From NCBI RefSeq assembly GCF_900188325.1, contig NZ_FZPD01000003.1, positions 1 through 64,000 of the forward strand: DNA of 64,000 bases, given 5' to 3'. The notes beneath the pieces are model-generated. The model saw only the letters and a program-made list of their open reading frames with translations. It had not been told where the DNA came from and ran no database searches. Of the stretch, positions 35,512 through 44,706 are shown in pieces. A program made the translations under genes and the position numbers. Numbering within the stretch: position 1 is the first letter of the stretch; each line of letters opens with the position of its first letter. The stretch is from Ekhidna lutea (GTDB lineage: Bacteria > Bacteroidota > Bacteroidia > Cytophagales > Cyclobacteriaceae).

Positions 35512-36744
35512 TTATACTAGCTTATTTAATGAAATATTAAAGGCGGTTTCAGCAAGGTTTGCACGGGTATTATTTTCTTTATGTACTGCCTGCAACGCAT
35601 CTCCTATCGTTTTTGAGCAGTCATTAAAAATATCCGCATCCGTTAATACGTCGTTATTATCAGGATCCATTAAGAATGCAAAAGTTCGTGCCATCCCACA
35701 ATTTGCAATAAAATCCGGGAGCAACGAAACTTTCTTATCCACAAACTCAGCAATCGGCCCGTAAAAAATTTCTGTATCGTTGAATGGAACATTAGCTCCA
35801 CATGAAACCACTTCAAGATCATTGTTGATCATAGATTCGGCCTGGTCTCTTGAAACAAGTCTTGATGCGGCTGCCGGAATAAATATCTCGGCACCCATAG
35901 ACCAGACCTCTTCGTTTATTTTGTCGAATGGAATTAAATTATCAGCAACCAGCTTGTTTCCGTCCTTGTCGTGGAATAGCATCTTGATATCATCAAGTGT
36001 GAACCCATCAGGATTCATTAATCCACCTACTCGGTCTATAATCCCAACTATTTTTACTCCATACTTAGCCAGATACAAAGCAGCGGTAGATCCTACGTTA
36101 CCCCAGCCCTGAATAATGGCTCTTTTCTCTGAGATATTTCCTCCCCAGATTTGATAGTAATGACGAACCGCTTCAGCTACACCATAACCGGTGATCATAT
36201 CTGCTACTACATATTTTTTTGGTGAGTCAGGGATGTATTCCTGATCCTCCAAAACTTTTGATACGCCTTGTCTCAATCGACCAAGCATATGAATTTTAGT
36301 TGGCTTTCGGGGATTATAATGCCCATTAACAATCCCTTCCTGAGGATGCCACAATCCAAAATCTTCCGTGATCGGAATTACTTCATGAATTTCATCTACA
36401 TTCAAATCACCACCTGTACCATAATAGTTTTTAAGCAGAGGATAGACAGCATGATACCACCTTTTCAAAACTCCTTCTTTTCGAGGATCATTAGGATCGA
36501 AATTGATTCCAGACTTGGCTCCTCCGATTTGGGGACCGGAAACCGAAAATTTTATTTCCATTGTTTTGGCCAGTGACTCAACTTCACGCTTGTCCAGCCC
36601 TACGCGCATTCGGGTTCCCCCACCTGCAGCACCACCTCTCAATGAATTAATTACAACCCATCCTTCCGCGTCAGTTTCAGGATCCGACCATTCAAAAACA
36701 ATCTCGGGCTTCTTATCTTCAAATTTCTTTAGGAGTTCTTTCAT
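35512..36744 (-). CDS. Glu/Leu/Phe/Val dehydrogenase family enzyme
   Basis: The 410-residue enzyme has the dimerisation domain with GGTRMRVGLDKREVESLA, the catalytic-Lys segment GPQIGGAKSGINFDP and YYGTGGDLNVDE, and a Rossmann domain with IQGWGNVGSTAALYLAKYG. It oxidatively deaminates an amino acid with NAD(P)+. The Lys segment differs from classical glutamate dehydrogenase (GGAKGG), and the same genome has a separate leucine dehydrogenase at 56741, so the substrate cannot be named. It has its own promoter with TAGATTTG. Confidence 0.85.
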   Translation of the reverse strand: MKELLKKFEDKKPEIVFEWSDPETDAEGWVVINSLRGGAAGGGTRMRVGLDKREVESLAKTMEIKFSVSGPQIGGAKSGINFDPNDPRKEGVLKRWYHAVYPLLKNYYGTGGDLNVDEIHEVIPITEDFGLWHPQEGIVNGHYNPRKPTKIHMLGRLRQGVSKVLEDQEYIPDSPKKYVVADMITGYGVAEAVRHYYQIWGGNISEKRAIIQGWGNVGSTAALYLAKYGVKIVGIIDRVGGLMNPDGFTLDDIKMLFHDKDGNKLVADNLIPFDKINEEVWSMGAEIFIPAAASRLVSRDQAESMINNDLEVVSCGANVPFNDTEIFYGPIAEFVDKKVSLLPDFIANCGMARTFAFLMDPDNNDVLTDADIFNDCSKTIGDALQAVHKENNTRANLAETAFNISLNKLV

Positions 36745-36770
36745 CTGTAGTGATTAAATAATTGAGGCCG

Positions 36771-36778
36771 CAAATCTA
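36771..36778 (-). promoter_or_regulatory. -7 element of the 35512 dehydrogenase gene
   Basis: TAGATTTG on the minus strand, 26 nt upstream of the ATG at 36744, fits TAnnTTTG and gives a leader of about 20 nt. Confidence 0.6.
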
Positions 36779-36782
36779 ATCA

Positions 36783-37826
36783 TTAAGGAAGATGTATCAC
36801 ACCGGAAGATGAGTCTTTAGCAGCCCCGGTAACAGAAGCAAGCACATTAACCTCATTCCTGAATCTTTTTAATGCGAGAAATGCGAAGATTAGTGACTCC
36901 TTAAAGTCAATAAGTTTTGAATCAGGTATGATGACTTCCCATCCTTTTAATTCACTTTCAATTTTAGAAATAAGGAACTCATTAAAGGCTCCCCCACCAG
37001 TCACCAACAGTTTCCCAGGTGATGGGTCCTCGAGTGATTGATTGATTTGTTCAGCTATTATTTGACAATAAGTATATAGACCATCAGTGGGATCAACAGG
37101 ATCGAGTAGGCTTTGATTTATGAAATGATTAGGAAGTGATTTTGGAGGAGATTGGTGAAAAAAGTCAATTTTTGAAATTGCTGAATAGAATGCTAAATTC
37201 ATCTGTCCTTTTTCAGCCAGCTCACCTCCTTGATCGAAAGACTTTCCAAGCTTGTTTGAAAAATAATTGAGGACCTGATTGCAGGGGCAAATGTCCCATG
37301 CGGTCTGACTTTCCTTGAGAGAAATATTTGCGATACCCCCAAGGTTCAGACACGCATCATACCCCTCGAAAAGAGTAAAATCCCCAAAAGGAACCAGTGG
37401 AGCTCCCTGGCCACTATTTTTCACATCTTCGGTTCTGAATTCCGTAACTGTAGGCAGTTTGATTATTTTGGCAATAATGTCTCCTCGACCCAGTTGCCAG
37501 CTGATTTCATCTTCTGGCTTGTGTATGAGCGTATGCCCATGAATGCCTGCCAGATCAATCTGCTCAATGTCATTCTTAAAACGGCTAACCTTTTCTCCGA
37601 TCCAATTTCCAAATTCAACATCTATGCTTTCCTGTTCGTCTCTATCCAGTCTGTGAGCATTTTTTAGCCGACTGAAAATTCCCTTGTCATAAAAAATAGT
37701 TTCACACTTCTTTAGTTGGTAGTTCCATCCTTTTGGCTCTATACTGAAAACCACATGCGACAGGTCCAGTCCATCCATAGATGATCCGGCCATTGCCCCA
37801 ATTACAGAATAGGATGATTTTTTCAT
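36783..37826 (-). CDS. anmK: Anhydro-N-acetylmuramic acid kinase
   Basis: AnmK recycles peptidoglycan anhydro-MurNAc by ATP-driven cleavage and phosphorylation. Motifs seen: IGAMAGSSMDGLDLSH (usual GTMSGTSMDG), GIHGHTLIHKP, LNLGGIANIS, DQGGELAEKGQMN and LLVTGGGAFNEFL. The frame could open at 37892, but the ATG at 37826 (MKKSSYSVIGAM) matches the family start and avoids overlap with coaX; this gives 347 residues. It is divergent from coaX with only 13 nt between the start codons. Confidence 0.9.
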   Translation of the reverse strand: MKKSSYSVIGAMAGSSMDGLDLSHVVFSIEPKGWNYQLKKCETIFYDKGIFSRLKNAHRLDRDEQESIDVEFGNWIGEKVSRFKNDIEQIDLAGIHGHTLIHKPEDEISWQLGRGDIIAKIIKLPTVTEFRTEDVKNSGQGAPLVPFGDFTLFEGYDACLNLGGIANISLKESQTAWDICPCNQVLNYFSNKLGKSFDQGGELAEKGQMNLAFYSAISKIDFFHQSPPKSLPNHFINQSLLDPVDPTDGLYTYCQIIAEQINQSLEDPSPGKLLVTGGGAFNEFLISKIESELKGWEVIIPDSKLIDFKESLIFAFLALKRFRNEVNVLASVTGAAKDSSSGVIHLP

Positions 37827-37839
37827 TTCCTTTGCAGTT

Positions 37840-38556
37840 GTGGACGAAAAGATAGAAGTATTATTGGTTGATGTGGGTAATAGCTCCATCAAAACTACAG
37901 GTGCAGTGGGCGGAACCTTTCAAGATACCAAAACATGGACGCAGTTAGCTGATGTTTTAGATCATTATTCCGGCCAACCAATGATGGTTTCTTCAGTGAA
38001 AAAGCTGGATCCCAATCTGGAAGGCAGAAAAAATACCACAATTTTATCTCATAAAATCCCTCTTCCAATAACACTGGATTATGAAACTCCTGAAACGCTT
38101 GGTGCTGACCGAATAGCTGCTGCAGTGGGTGCACATGAGCTATTCCCTAATAACGATAATCTAATTATAGATATGGGTACATGCATGACTATCGATTTAC
38201 TTGATAAATCAGGTGTTTTCAGGGGAGGTATTATTTCTCCAGGATTGAAAATGCGCATGACATCCATGTCAAGATATACAGATCAGCTTCCGGATATTTC
38301 CGATGAATGGCGGGAAATTCATTCCGGAGAGCTAGGTAAAACCACAAAAGAATGCCTTTTCAGTGGGTCTTTTTGGGGTATTATTCATGAAATAAATGGC
38401 GTTATCAAGACTTTAAGTAAAGATTTCACAAGTCTTAACATGATATTAACAGGTGGGGATGCACATTTCTTTGAATCCAACCTAAAAGCTCACATCTTTG
38501 CTGGCTCAAAAATTGTGCAGAAGGGTCTATACCGAATTTGGAAGTATCAGGAATAA
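37840..38556 (+). CDS. coaX: Type III pantothenate kinase
   Basis: The 238-residue enzyme starts at a GTG and shows the CoaX motifs VDVGNSSIKT (phosphate loop), ETLGADRIAAAVGAH, IIDMGTCMTIDLLD and FRGGIISPGLKMRM. It phosphorylates pantothenate, the first step of coenzyme A synthesis; the last CoA enzyme, coaE, is at 61414. TTCCTTTG, a weak -7 match, lies 5 nt before the GTG. The stop overlaps the next gene (TAATG). Confidence 0.94.
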   Translation: MDEKIEVLLVDVGNSSIKTTGAVGGTFQDTKTWTQLADVLDHYSGQPMMVSSVKKLDPNLEGRKNTTILSHKIPLPITLDYETPETLGADRIAAAVGAHELFPNNDNLIIDMGTCMTIDLLDKSGVFRGGIISPGLKMRMTSMSRYTDQLPDISDEWREIHSGELGKTTKECLFSGSFWGIIHEINGVIKTLSKDFTSLNMILTGGDAHFFESNLKAHIFAGSKIVQKGLYRIWKYQE

Positions 38557-39800
38557 TGAAAAGGATTTTAGCAGGGGTTGCCTGTTGTTTTATTTTAGGG
38601 CATCTAGCTCAGGCACAGTCAGTATACTCATTCCAGGGTCTTGGCAGCCTCAATCATCAGGGTATGCCAAACAATGTGGCCTATGGTGAGGCGGGTATCG
38701 GATCACCAACACTCTGGCATATCAACACACAAAATCCTGCAAATCTTATCTACAATACATTTAGCACTTTTCAAGTAGGCCTTGAAATTGACAGAAGAAA
38801 TTTTACTGGGGAAGGTGTTTCAGGTTCAGATACTGAAGGTGGCTTGCGGTTTTTAGGGTATGCTTTCCCAATTATGCCTGGTAAGTGGTCTTCTTCTTTT
38901 GGCATCCTTCCATATAGTTCGGTCAATTACAATACATTCTCAGAAGGGGATGTAGAAGGTACAAATGGGACGGTGCAGCAGATTTCAGACAATAGAGGAG
39001 AGGGTGGTCTTACCAACTTTTACTGGTCCAATGGCTTTCGAATAAAAAATAAATTGCTGGTCGGTGTTCGTGCGAACTACACTTTCGGCTCAATCAAGAA
39101 AACTTCAACTATTTCACTGGGTGGTACTGACGTGCCAGTGAGTACAGCTACCTATGAGGAAATGGAATCCTACTCTGACATTAACTTCTTATTTGGTCTG
39201 GGCTACAGGCATAAACTGTCGGATGAGACATTCTTTAACTTCGGCGCTACATTCTCTCCTAAAAGCCCACTCAACGGCAGTTCTGAACTATCATTGATCA
39301 GACTTTCTAGTGGTGGATCAGAGCTGGAACGGATAGAAGTAGGTACTGAAAATATAAAGTTTGATCTCCCTCAAACTGTTGGGTTTGGCTTCTCCTATCA
39401 GAAGCTTAATAATTTCACTCTAGGATTTGATGTGGAAGCAAATAGCTGGGGATCTGCAGGAAGCCCGTCTGATTTATACAACAATTCTCTCAAAATAGCA
39501 GTAGGAGGAGAGTACACCCCAGACTATGATAACGTCACTTCTTATTGGAAGCGCGTCAAGTATGCAGCAGGGTTTAACTATCATAAGCTTCCATATATCG
39601 TAAATAATCAGGCTCTTACTGATTTTGGTATTAATTTTGGTGCCTCTTTACCAGTAAGTGGCTTTTCAAGTCTGGATGTTGCCGTTAAGGTGGGTCAACT
39701 TGGAGAATCTACGAACGGATTAATTAAGGAAACCTACTTTAAGGTTGTTATAGGGGCAACCATAAATGACAGGTGGTTCATAAAAAGAAAGTATGACTAG
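38556..39800 (+). CDS. Outer-membrane beta-barrel protein (FadL/PorV-like)
   Basis: The ATG at 38556 overlaps the coaX stop and gives a proper signal peptide (ending AQAQ); the GTG at 38538 would put six extra residues before it. The 414-residue protein has a conserved N-terminal region (YSFQGLGSLNHQGMPNN, YGEAGIGSPTLWHINTQNPAN) and alternating aromatic beta strands to the end (TYFKVVIGATINDRWFIKRKYD). This is the fold of the FadL/PorV-like barrels of Bacteroidota. The position between coaX and TPR/lptC is conserved in the phylum as far as I recall. Its cargo is unknown. Confidence 0.75.
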   Translation: MKRILAGVACCFILGHLAQAQSVYSFQGLGSLNHQGMPNNVAYGEAGIGSPTLWHINTQNPANLIYNTFSTFQVGLEIDRRNFTGEGVSGSDTEGGLRFLGYAFPIMPGKWSSSFGILPYSSVNYNTFSEGDVEGTNGTVQQISDNRGEGGLTNFYWSNGFRIKNKLLVGVRANYTFGSIKKTSTISLGGTDVPVSTATYEEMESYSDINFLFGLGYRHKLSDETFFNFGATFSPKSPLNGSSELSLIRLSSGGSELERIEVGTENIKFDLPQTVGFGFSYQKLNNFTLGFDVEANSWGSAGSPSDLYNNSLKIAVGGEYTPDYDNVTSYWKRVKYAAGFNYHKLPYIVNNQALTDFGINFGASLPVSGFSSLDVAVKVGQLGESTNGLIKETYFKVVIGATINDRWFIKRKYD

Positions 39801-39813
39801 CAAATAGTGAGTT

Positions 39814-41130
39814 ATGAAGATGATTACTAAAATACTCGGCGCAGCTTTTTTCCTATCACTCGCCATAGGGGCCAGCGCTCAAAATGGGTGGAACTGGGGA
39901 GAGCAAGTAGACATTGCCAAAGAAAAGAATGTCTTGTATACGGACGCTAAGAAAGCCAAAAACTATAAGGCAGCATTAGAGCCTCTTAATTGGCTACTCG
40001 AAAACACTCCGGATCTCAACCCTTCCATTTATATCAATGGAATTGATATTTATGAAGAGTTGGCTAAAAAGGAAAGTGATCCGGCAAAAAAGCAGGAGTA
40101 TATCCAAAAAGGTTTAGACCTTCATGATAAGAGAATCGAGAATTATCCGGATGATGAGGCAGATATTATAGAGCGAAAGGCCATCTATGGGTATAGTTTC
40201 TATAAAAAGAATAAGGATAAGTATTTTGATGTCCTTCAGATTTTTCAGAAAGCCTTTGAAATGAATGGGGCTGATATGAACAGAGGAGCCTTAGTGGCTT
40301 ATATGGATATGGTTTATAAAAACTATCTCTATAAGAGACTTACTGATGAAGAGGTAATCAACACTTACTCAGGTATCTCAGAAGCGCTTTCAGAACAACG
40401 AAAGAATGCAAGTGAGTCAGAAAGAAAGAAAATTGATAATTCATCAGATTTAGTTGACCGTTTACTCACAGCTACCAAAGTTGAAATTAGCTGCGATTTC
40501 GTAGAGGAAAAGCTTGGGCCAAAACTAGAAGGTGGTGAGGATGTAAACATGGCTAAGCAAATTTTCCGATTGATGTTAAAAGGAAAGTGTATCGATAGCC
40601 CATTGGCATTGAGAGCAGCAGAAGTCATTCAGAATGATGAGCCTACTTATAGCGTAGCTAAATTTTTGGGTCAGAAAAATTCACAGAATGAGAATGACGA
40701 GAAAGCAATCGAGTTCTTTCAGGAAGCAGCTTCTCTTACAGATGATAATGTAGAAAAAGCAGAAATGTATGTGAGTATCGCAAGAATTCAGATGAAGAAT
40801 GGACAGAAGTCTACTTCTAGAAATAGCGCAAGAAGAGCCTTATCTTTCGACCCTTCGCATAAAGATGCTTACAAGCTCATTGGAGACCTTTACATGAGTA
40901 GCTTCAATGAATGCAAAGAAGAAAAAAGTCAGGTAAATGATCGAGCTATTTTTATAGCTGCATACAATGAATATAGAAAAGCAGGTCACTCTGCATCTAT
41001 GGCTGCAGCCAAAGCTCAATTCCCTTCCATAGAAGATATCTTTAATGAAAACATGGAAGAAGGACAATCTATTACTGTAGGATGTTGGATCAATGTTACG
41101 GTAGCTCTTGAGCGAAGACCTGCGAACTAA
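39814..41130 (+). CDS. Periplasmic TPR protein
   Basis: The 438-residue protein has a signal peptide (ending GASAQ) and helical repeats over the rest, including TPR-like units near 30-90 and 270-350 (AEMYVSIARIQMKNGQKSTS, ALSFDPSHKDAYKLIGDLYM). The C-terminus is basic. It lies between the barrel gene and lptC; a scaffold role in envelope assembly is an inference. Confidence 0.75.
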   Translation: MKMITKILGAAFFLSLAIGASAQNGWNWGEQVDIAKEKNVLYTDAKKAKNYKAALEPLNWLLENTPDLNPSIYINGIDIYEELAKKESDPAKKQEYIQKGLDLHDKRIENYPDDEADIIERKAIYGYSFYKKNKDKYFDVLQIFQKAFEMNGADMNRGALVAYMDMVYKNYLYKRLTDEEVINTYSGISEALSEQRKNASESERKKIDNSSDLVDRLLTATKVEISCDFVEEKLGPKLEGGEDVNMAKQIFRLMLKGKCIDSPLALRAAEVIQNDEPTYSVAKFLGQKNSQNENDEKAIEFFQEAASLTDDNVEKAEMYVSIARIQMKNGQKSTSRNSARRALSFDPSHKDAYKLIGDLYMSSFNECKEEKSQVNDRAIFIAAYNEYRKAGHSASMAAAKAQFPSIEDIFNENMEEGQSITVGCWINVTVALERRPAN

Positions 41131-41155
41131 TATCATTTCAAAAAGAAACATAGCT

Positions 41156-41187
41156 GCGGCCTGGAAGGTGATTCCGGGCCGCTTTTT
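41156..41187 (+). terminator. Terminator-like hairpin overlapping the lptC start
   Basis: GCGGCCTGGAA and TTCCGGGCCGC form an 11-bp stem with one G-T pair around the loop GGTGA, then T5. It begins 26 nt after the TPR gene stop. The loop contains the GTG chosen as lptC start, so the structure could both stop transcription partially and mask translation of lptC. Confidence 0.6.
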
Positions 41188-41752
41188 GGTTTTAATACTT
41201 TGGGTAATTCTCATTGCCTGTAACCAGCGAAAGGATCTGGTTGATGCACCATTGTATGAAGGTCCTCTTTCATCGATGGATAGTGCCATTACCTTACTTA
41301 GCGATTCAGGGATTGTAGTTATGAAAATGAATGCTCCTGAGCAAAGTAACTTTGAAAATGGTGACAGAGAGTGGCCAAAAGGCTTCAACATTGAATGGTT
41401 CAATAGTAGAGGACAGGTTACCAGCTACTTTAAGGCCAATTATGTATACTTCACCAAAGAAGACGAACTATATCGCGCCGAAGGGAATGTGATTGTGCGT
41501 AGCAATTCAAAAAATGATGAGCTGAATACAGAGGAACTATTTTGGGACCAAAAGGGTGAGAAATTTTACACCGATAAGTTTGTCACAATAAAATCTGAAG
41601 ATGAGGTACACACGGGCGAGGGAATGCAGTCCAATCAGGACTTTACGGAATACCGAATCTTAAAACCAAGCGGAACGTTTACTCTTGAAGATGACCCAAA
41701 CCGATCAGATGCAAGGGATATTCCCTTACAGCCTAGACCGAACAATCAATGA
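41168..41752 (+). CDS. lptC: LPS export protein LptC-like lipoprotein
   Basis: LptC spans the periplasm between the LptBFG transporter and LptA. The protein has a lipobox (VILIACNQ) and a beta-jellyroll with FNSRGQVTSYFKANYVYF, LYRAEGNVIVRS, LNTEELFWDQKGEKFYTDKFVTI and the LptC/LptA pattern HTGEGMQSNQDFTEYRI. Starting at the GTG at 41168 gives the signal MIPGRFLVLILW; the frame also opens at a TTG at 41108 inside the TPR gene. A lipoprotein form of LptC is usual in Bacteroidota. The stop overlaps the next start (ATGA). Confidence 0.82.
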   Translation: MIPGRFLVLILWVILIACNQRKDLVDAPLYEGPLSSMDSAITLLSDSGIVVMKMNAPEQSNFENGDREWPKGFNIEWFNSRGQVTSYFKANYVYFTKEDELYRAEGNVIVRSNSKNDELNTEELFWDQKGEKFYTDKFVTIKSEDEVHTGEGMQSNQDFTEYRILKPSGTFTLEDDPNRSDARDIPLQPRPNNQ

Positions 41753-41976
41753 AGTTATTTGACAGAATTCTATTTGCATTGATCATTTGTACCTTCGTAA
41801 TAGGCATAGATCAGGCAATTGTGATTGGCCTTACTGAATCGTACTGGATTTTTATGTTTAGCCTTGCACTCTTATTTTTATATGGATATCGCAAAGGTCA
41901 AAGACAAGCTCGCGAGAAGGAGGGCAATAAGAAAACCTCCAAAAAACCTATGAAAAAGAAACAAAAGCATGGATGA
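41749..41976 (+). CDS. Small membrane protein
   Basis: The 75-residue protein has two hydrophobic helices (about 6-22 and 28-46) and a strongly basic tail (RKGQRQAREKEGNKKTSKK). No family recognised. It overlaps both lptC (4 bases) and the CNNM gene (8 bases), so it is translated as part of this string. A topology with the basic tail in the cytoplasm follows the positive-inside rule. Confidence 0.65.
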   Translation: MKLFDRILFALIICTFVIGIDQAIVIGLTESYWIFMFSLALLFLYGYRKGQRQAREKEGNKKTSKKPMKKKQKHG

Positions 41977-43252
41977 TCCACTCCCCTATTTGATCATACT
42001 AATCTGTTTGTTCTTCTCGGCGTTTTTTTCAGGAATGGAAATAGCGTTTGTATCTGCAGATAAGCTGCATATAGAAGTACTAAAGAAAAAAGGCACGTTT
42101 GCTGGTAGAGTTCTAGCCCTCTTCACAGGTAATCAATCCCAGTTTTTGGCTACAATGTTAGTTGGAAACAACATTGCACTTGTTTTATATGGTATCTTCA
42201 TGGCTAGTCTTTTGGAGCCAGTCATTGCCTCAATGCTTCCGGCTGCTTTTAACTCAGATGTGGTGGTGCTGATCATCCAATCAATCATATCTACAGCTCT
42301 AGTGCTATTAACCGCTGAGTTTCTTCCAAAGAGTCTTTTTTTAATCAATCCGGATTTTTCGCTTAGACTCTTTGCTTTGCCTATGGGAGCGATCTATGTC
42401 TTCATGTATCCAGTAGTGTTTCTGGTAGTAAAAATTTCAGCCATTTTCATCTGGATGTTCGGTTACAGGCTTTCCGATGAAAAGCCTGTTTTTGGGTTGA
42501 CTGACCTTAACAACTACATCAAGAACAACATTCTGAATATTAAGGACGAAGAAGAAGCCGAAATAGACGCCAGGATTTTCAATAATGCTATTGAGTTCAA
42601 AACCATCAAAGTAAGAGAATGCATGATCCCTCGAACCGAGATCGTAGCTGTAGATGTAAATGACTCAATTGAAGAGCTGAAACGACATTTTGTAGAAAGC
42701 GGGCATTCCAAGATCCTTGTATATAAAGAATCGATCGATGAAGTTATTGGCTACTGCCATGCTTTGGAGCTATTTAAAAAGCCTGAAGATATCAAGGCCA
42801 TTCTTGCAGAAATTCCTATTGTACCGGAAACCATGCTTGCCAATGAGCTTTTAATTCAATTCATCACGGACAGGAAAAGTCTTGCGCTCGTTGTAGATGA
42901 ATATGGTGGTACATCAGGGTTGGTCAGCATTGAAGATGTGATAGAAGAAATATTTGGTGAAATACGTGACGAACATGACGATGAGTACCTTACCGAGCAG
43001 CAGTTAGACGAATTTAACTTCATCTTCAGCGCACGTCATGAGATTGATTACCTCAACGATCGTTATGAACTTTCACTTCCAGAAGGGGAATATGACACAC
43101 TAGGAGGTTTGATTTTTGCATACCACGAAGATATTCCCGAAGTGAATGAAGTAATTGAGATACCTCCATTTGTCATTACCATTTTTACCATGGAGGAAAA
43201 TAGAATTGATAAGGTGAAGCTGACGTTGATTAACAAAGAAGAGCTTGTGTAA
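41969..43252 (+). CDS. CNNM/CorC-family transporter with CBS domains (hemolysin-type)
   Basis: The 427-residue protein has an N-terminal DUF21 membrane domain (about 1-190) with FFSAFFSGMEIAF and MLVGNNIALVLYG. Two CBS domains follow (about 210-325), with VRECMIPRTEIVAVDV and SLALVVDEYGGTSGLVSIEDVIEEIFGEI, and a CorC_HlyC domain at the end (DTLGGLIFAYHEDIPE). It probably exports Mg2+ or other divalent cations. Earlier names as hemolysin are misleading. Confidence 0.9.
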   Translation: MDDPLPYLIILICLFFSAFFSGMEIAFVSADKLHIEVLKKKGTFAGRVLALFTGNQSQFLATMLVGNNIALVLYGIFMASLLEPVIASMLPAAFNSDVVVLIIQSIISTALVLLTAEFLPKSLFLINPDFSLRLFALPMGAIYVFMYPVVFLVVKISAIFIWMFGYRLSDEKPVFGLTDLNNYIKNNILNIKDEEEAEIDARIFNNAIEFKTIKVRECMIPRTEIVAVDVNDSIEELKRHFVESGHSKILVYKESIDEVIGYCHALELFKKPEDIKAILAEIPIVPETMLANELLIQFITDRKSLALVVDEYGGTSGLVSIEDVIEEIFGEIRDEHDDEYLTEQQLDEFNFIFSARHEIDYLNDRYELSLPEGEYDTLGGLIFAYHEDIPEVNEVIEIPPFVITIFTMEENRIDKVKLTLINKEELV

Positions 43253-44254
43253 ATGGGAGCCGTTTACGCTTCATTTAAGGTCTTTATGAAGCTGATGCTT
43301 CAATTGTATTTTTACAAAATCAAGGTTGAGGGAATCGAAAATATACCCAAAGGAGTTCCATTACTCATCACCCCAAACCATCAGAACGCCTTAATAGATC
43401 CACTTCTGGTTGGGACACACATGCCAATACCCATCCATTACCTCACTCGTTCCGATGTTTTTAAATGGTGGATAAAGTCATTTCTAAACAAGTTAAACAT
43501 GATGCCTATTTACCGAATTAGAGATGGATACGCCAAACTCTCCCTGAACGATGCAGTATTTGCTTCATGCAGAGAGGTTTTTAATGAGAGGGGCTCTGTA
43601 CTTATGTTCCCGGAGGGAAACCACGGAAAAGAATATTTCCTAAGGCCACTTACAAAAGGAGCAGCAAGGTTAGCACTACAGTCATACGAGGAGGTTGCAG
43701 AAGATTTGATGATACTACCTGTAGGGTTAAATTACTTTGAGCATCGAAAACCTAACTCAGTAGTGCTTATCAAGTTTGGAGGGCCTGTAACTGTGGCGGA
43801 TTATGCACAACAGTACAAAAAAAACCCTGCGAAAGGCCTGATTGCCATGAGAGATGCAATTGCCGAGGCGATGAAAAAAACGCTGGTGATTCCAGAGGAA
43901 ACGGACGACTATCAGCAAAAAAAAGAGTTGATGTTTCAACAGAAAAATGAGCACCTTTCTTTTTCAGAACTGAAAGCATTGAATTTTTCTGAATCCATTG
44001 ACGAAAACAGACACCATACTCATCTGCTTGCAAAGATTTTTAACCCCATTCCTTTTCTTATTATTCATCGTGTACTAAACAAAGAGGAGGATGTTGTTTT
44101 TCACTCCACACTCAAGTTTGCATTGGGTTTATTTGCATTTCCTGTCTGGTGGATGCTTGTTTTTTTACTTTTATCGTTTTCTGTGGGAATTAATATTGCC
44201 ACTTTAGCAGTTATAGTAATGGTCTCCGGACTATTCTATAGCTATCAGCGATGA
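43253..44254 (+). CDS. Lysophospholipid acyltransferase (PlsC-like)
   Basis: The 333-residue protein has the acyltransferase motifs PLLITPNHQNALIDPLL (an NHQxxxxD form of HxxxxD), PIYRIRDGY and VLMFPEGNHGKE, and two C-terminal membrane helices (about 288-330). The catalytic His is followed by Gln and Asp at the expected spacing. It acylates a lysophospholipid or glycerol phosphate at the membrane. It starts immediately after the CNNM stop. The exact acyl acceptor is unknown. Confidence 0.85.
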   Translation: MGAVYASFKVFMKLMLQLYFYKIKVEGIENIPKGVPLLITPNHQNALIDPLLVGTHMPIPIHYLTRSDVFKWWIKSFLNKLNMMPIYRIRDGYAKLSLNDAVFASCREVFNERGSVLMFPEGNHGKEYFLRPLTKGAARLALQSYEEVAEDLMILPVGLNYFEHRKPNSVVLIKFGGPVTVADYAQQYKKNPAKGLIAMRDAIAEAMKKTLVIPEETDDYQQKKELMFQQKNEHLSFSELKALNFSESIDENRHHTHLLAKIFNPIPFLIIHRVLNKEEDVVFHSTLKFALGLFAFPVWWMLVFLLLSFSVGINIATLAVIVMVSGLFYSYQR

Positions 44255-44706
44255 TCGAAATTGTCAATTACCTACCCAAACATGCGCGTGCGTTCAAGGA
44301 GCTAAACGAGGCATGGATTAATCAGTATTTTGAGATGGAGGAGTCAGATCGAAATATGCTGGATGATCCTCAAGGATATATTATAGAAAAAGGAGGTGCC
44401 ATACTAATTGCTACCCTGAATGATAAAACCGTAGGCACATGTGCCTTGGTAAAAATGAAAGAAAAGACTTATGAGTTGGCAAAAATGGCAGTTTCGCCTA
44501 AAGCTCAAGGCCAGAAAATTGGCTGGAAAATAGGACTCGCAACCATTGAAAAAGCCAGAGATCTGGGAGCTGACACCATTTATCTTGAAACGAATAGTGT
44601 ATTGAAACCGGCAATAAATCTTTATTACAAACTTGGTTTCAAAGATACGGAAGGTTATTGCTCACCCTATGCCCGGTGCAATGTTCAAATGGAATTGAAG
44701 CTTTAG
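44251..44706 (+). CDS. GNAT N-acetyltransferase
   Basis: The 151-residue protein is a single GNAT fold: MIEIVNYLPKHARAFKELN, TCALVKMKEKTYELAKMAV, the acetyl-CoA loop SPKAQGQKIGWKIGL and INLYYKLGFKD. The Q-x-x-G-x-K version of the CoA loop is intact. Substrate unknown. It overlaps the acyltransferase gene by 4 bases (ATGA) and the convergent MORN-like gene by 4 bases. Confidence 0.82.
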   Translation: MIEIVNYLPKHARAFKELNEAWINQYFEMEESDRNMLDDPQGYIIEKGGAILIATLNDKTVGTCALVKMKEKTYELAKMAVSPKAQGQKIGWKIGLATIEKARDLGADTIYLETNSVLKPAINLYYKLGFKDTEGYCSPYARCNVQMELKL

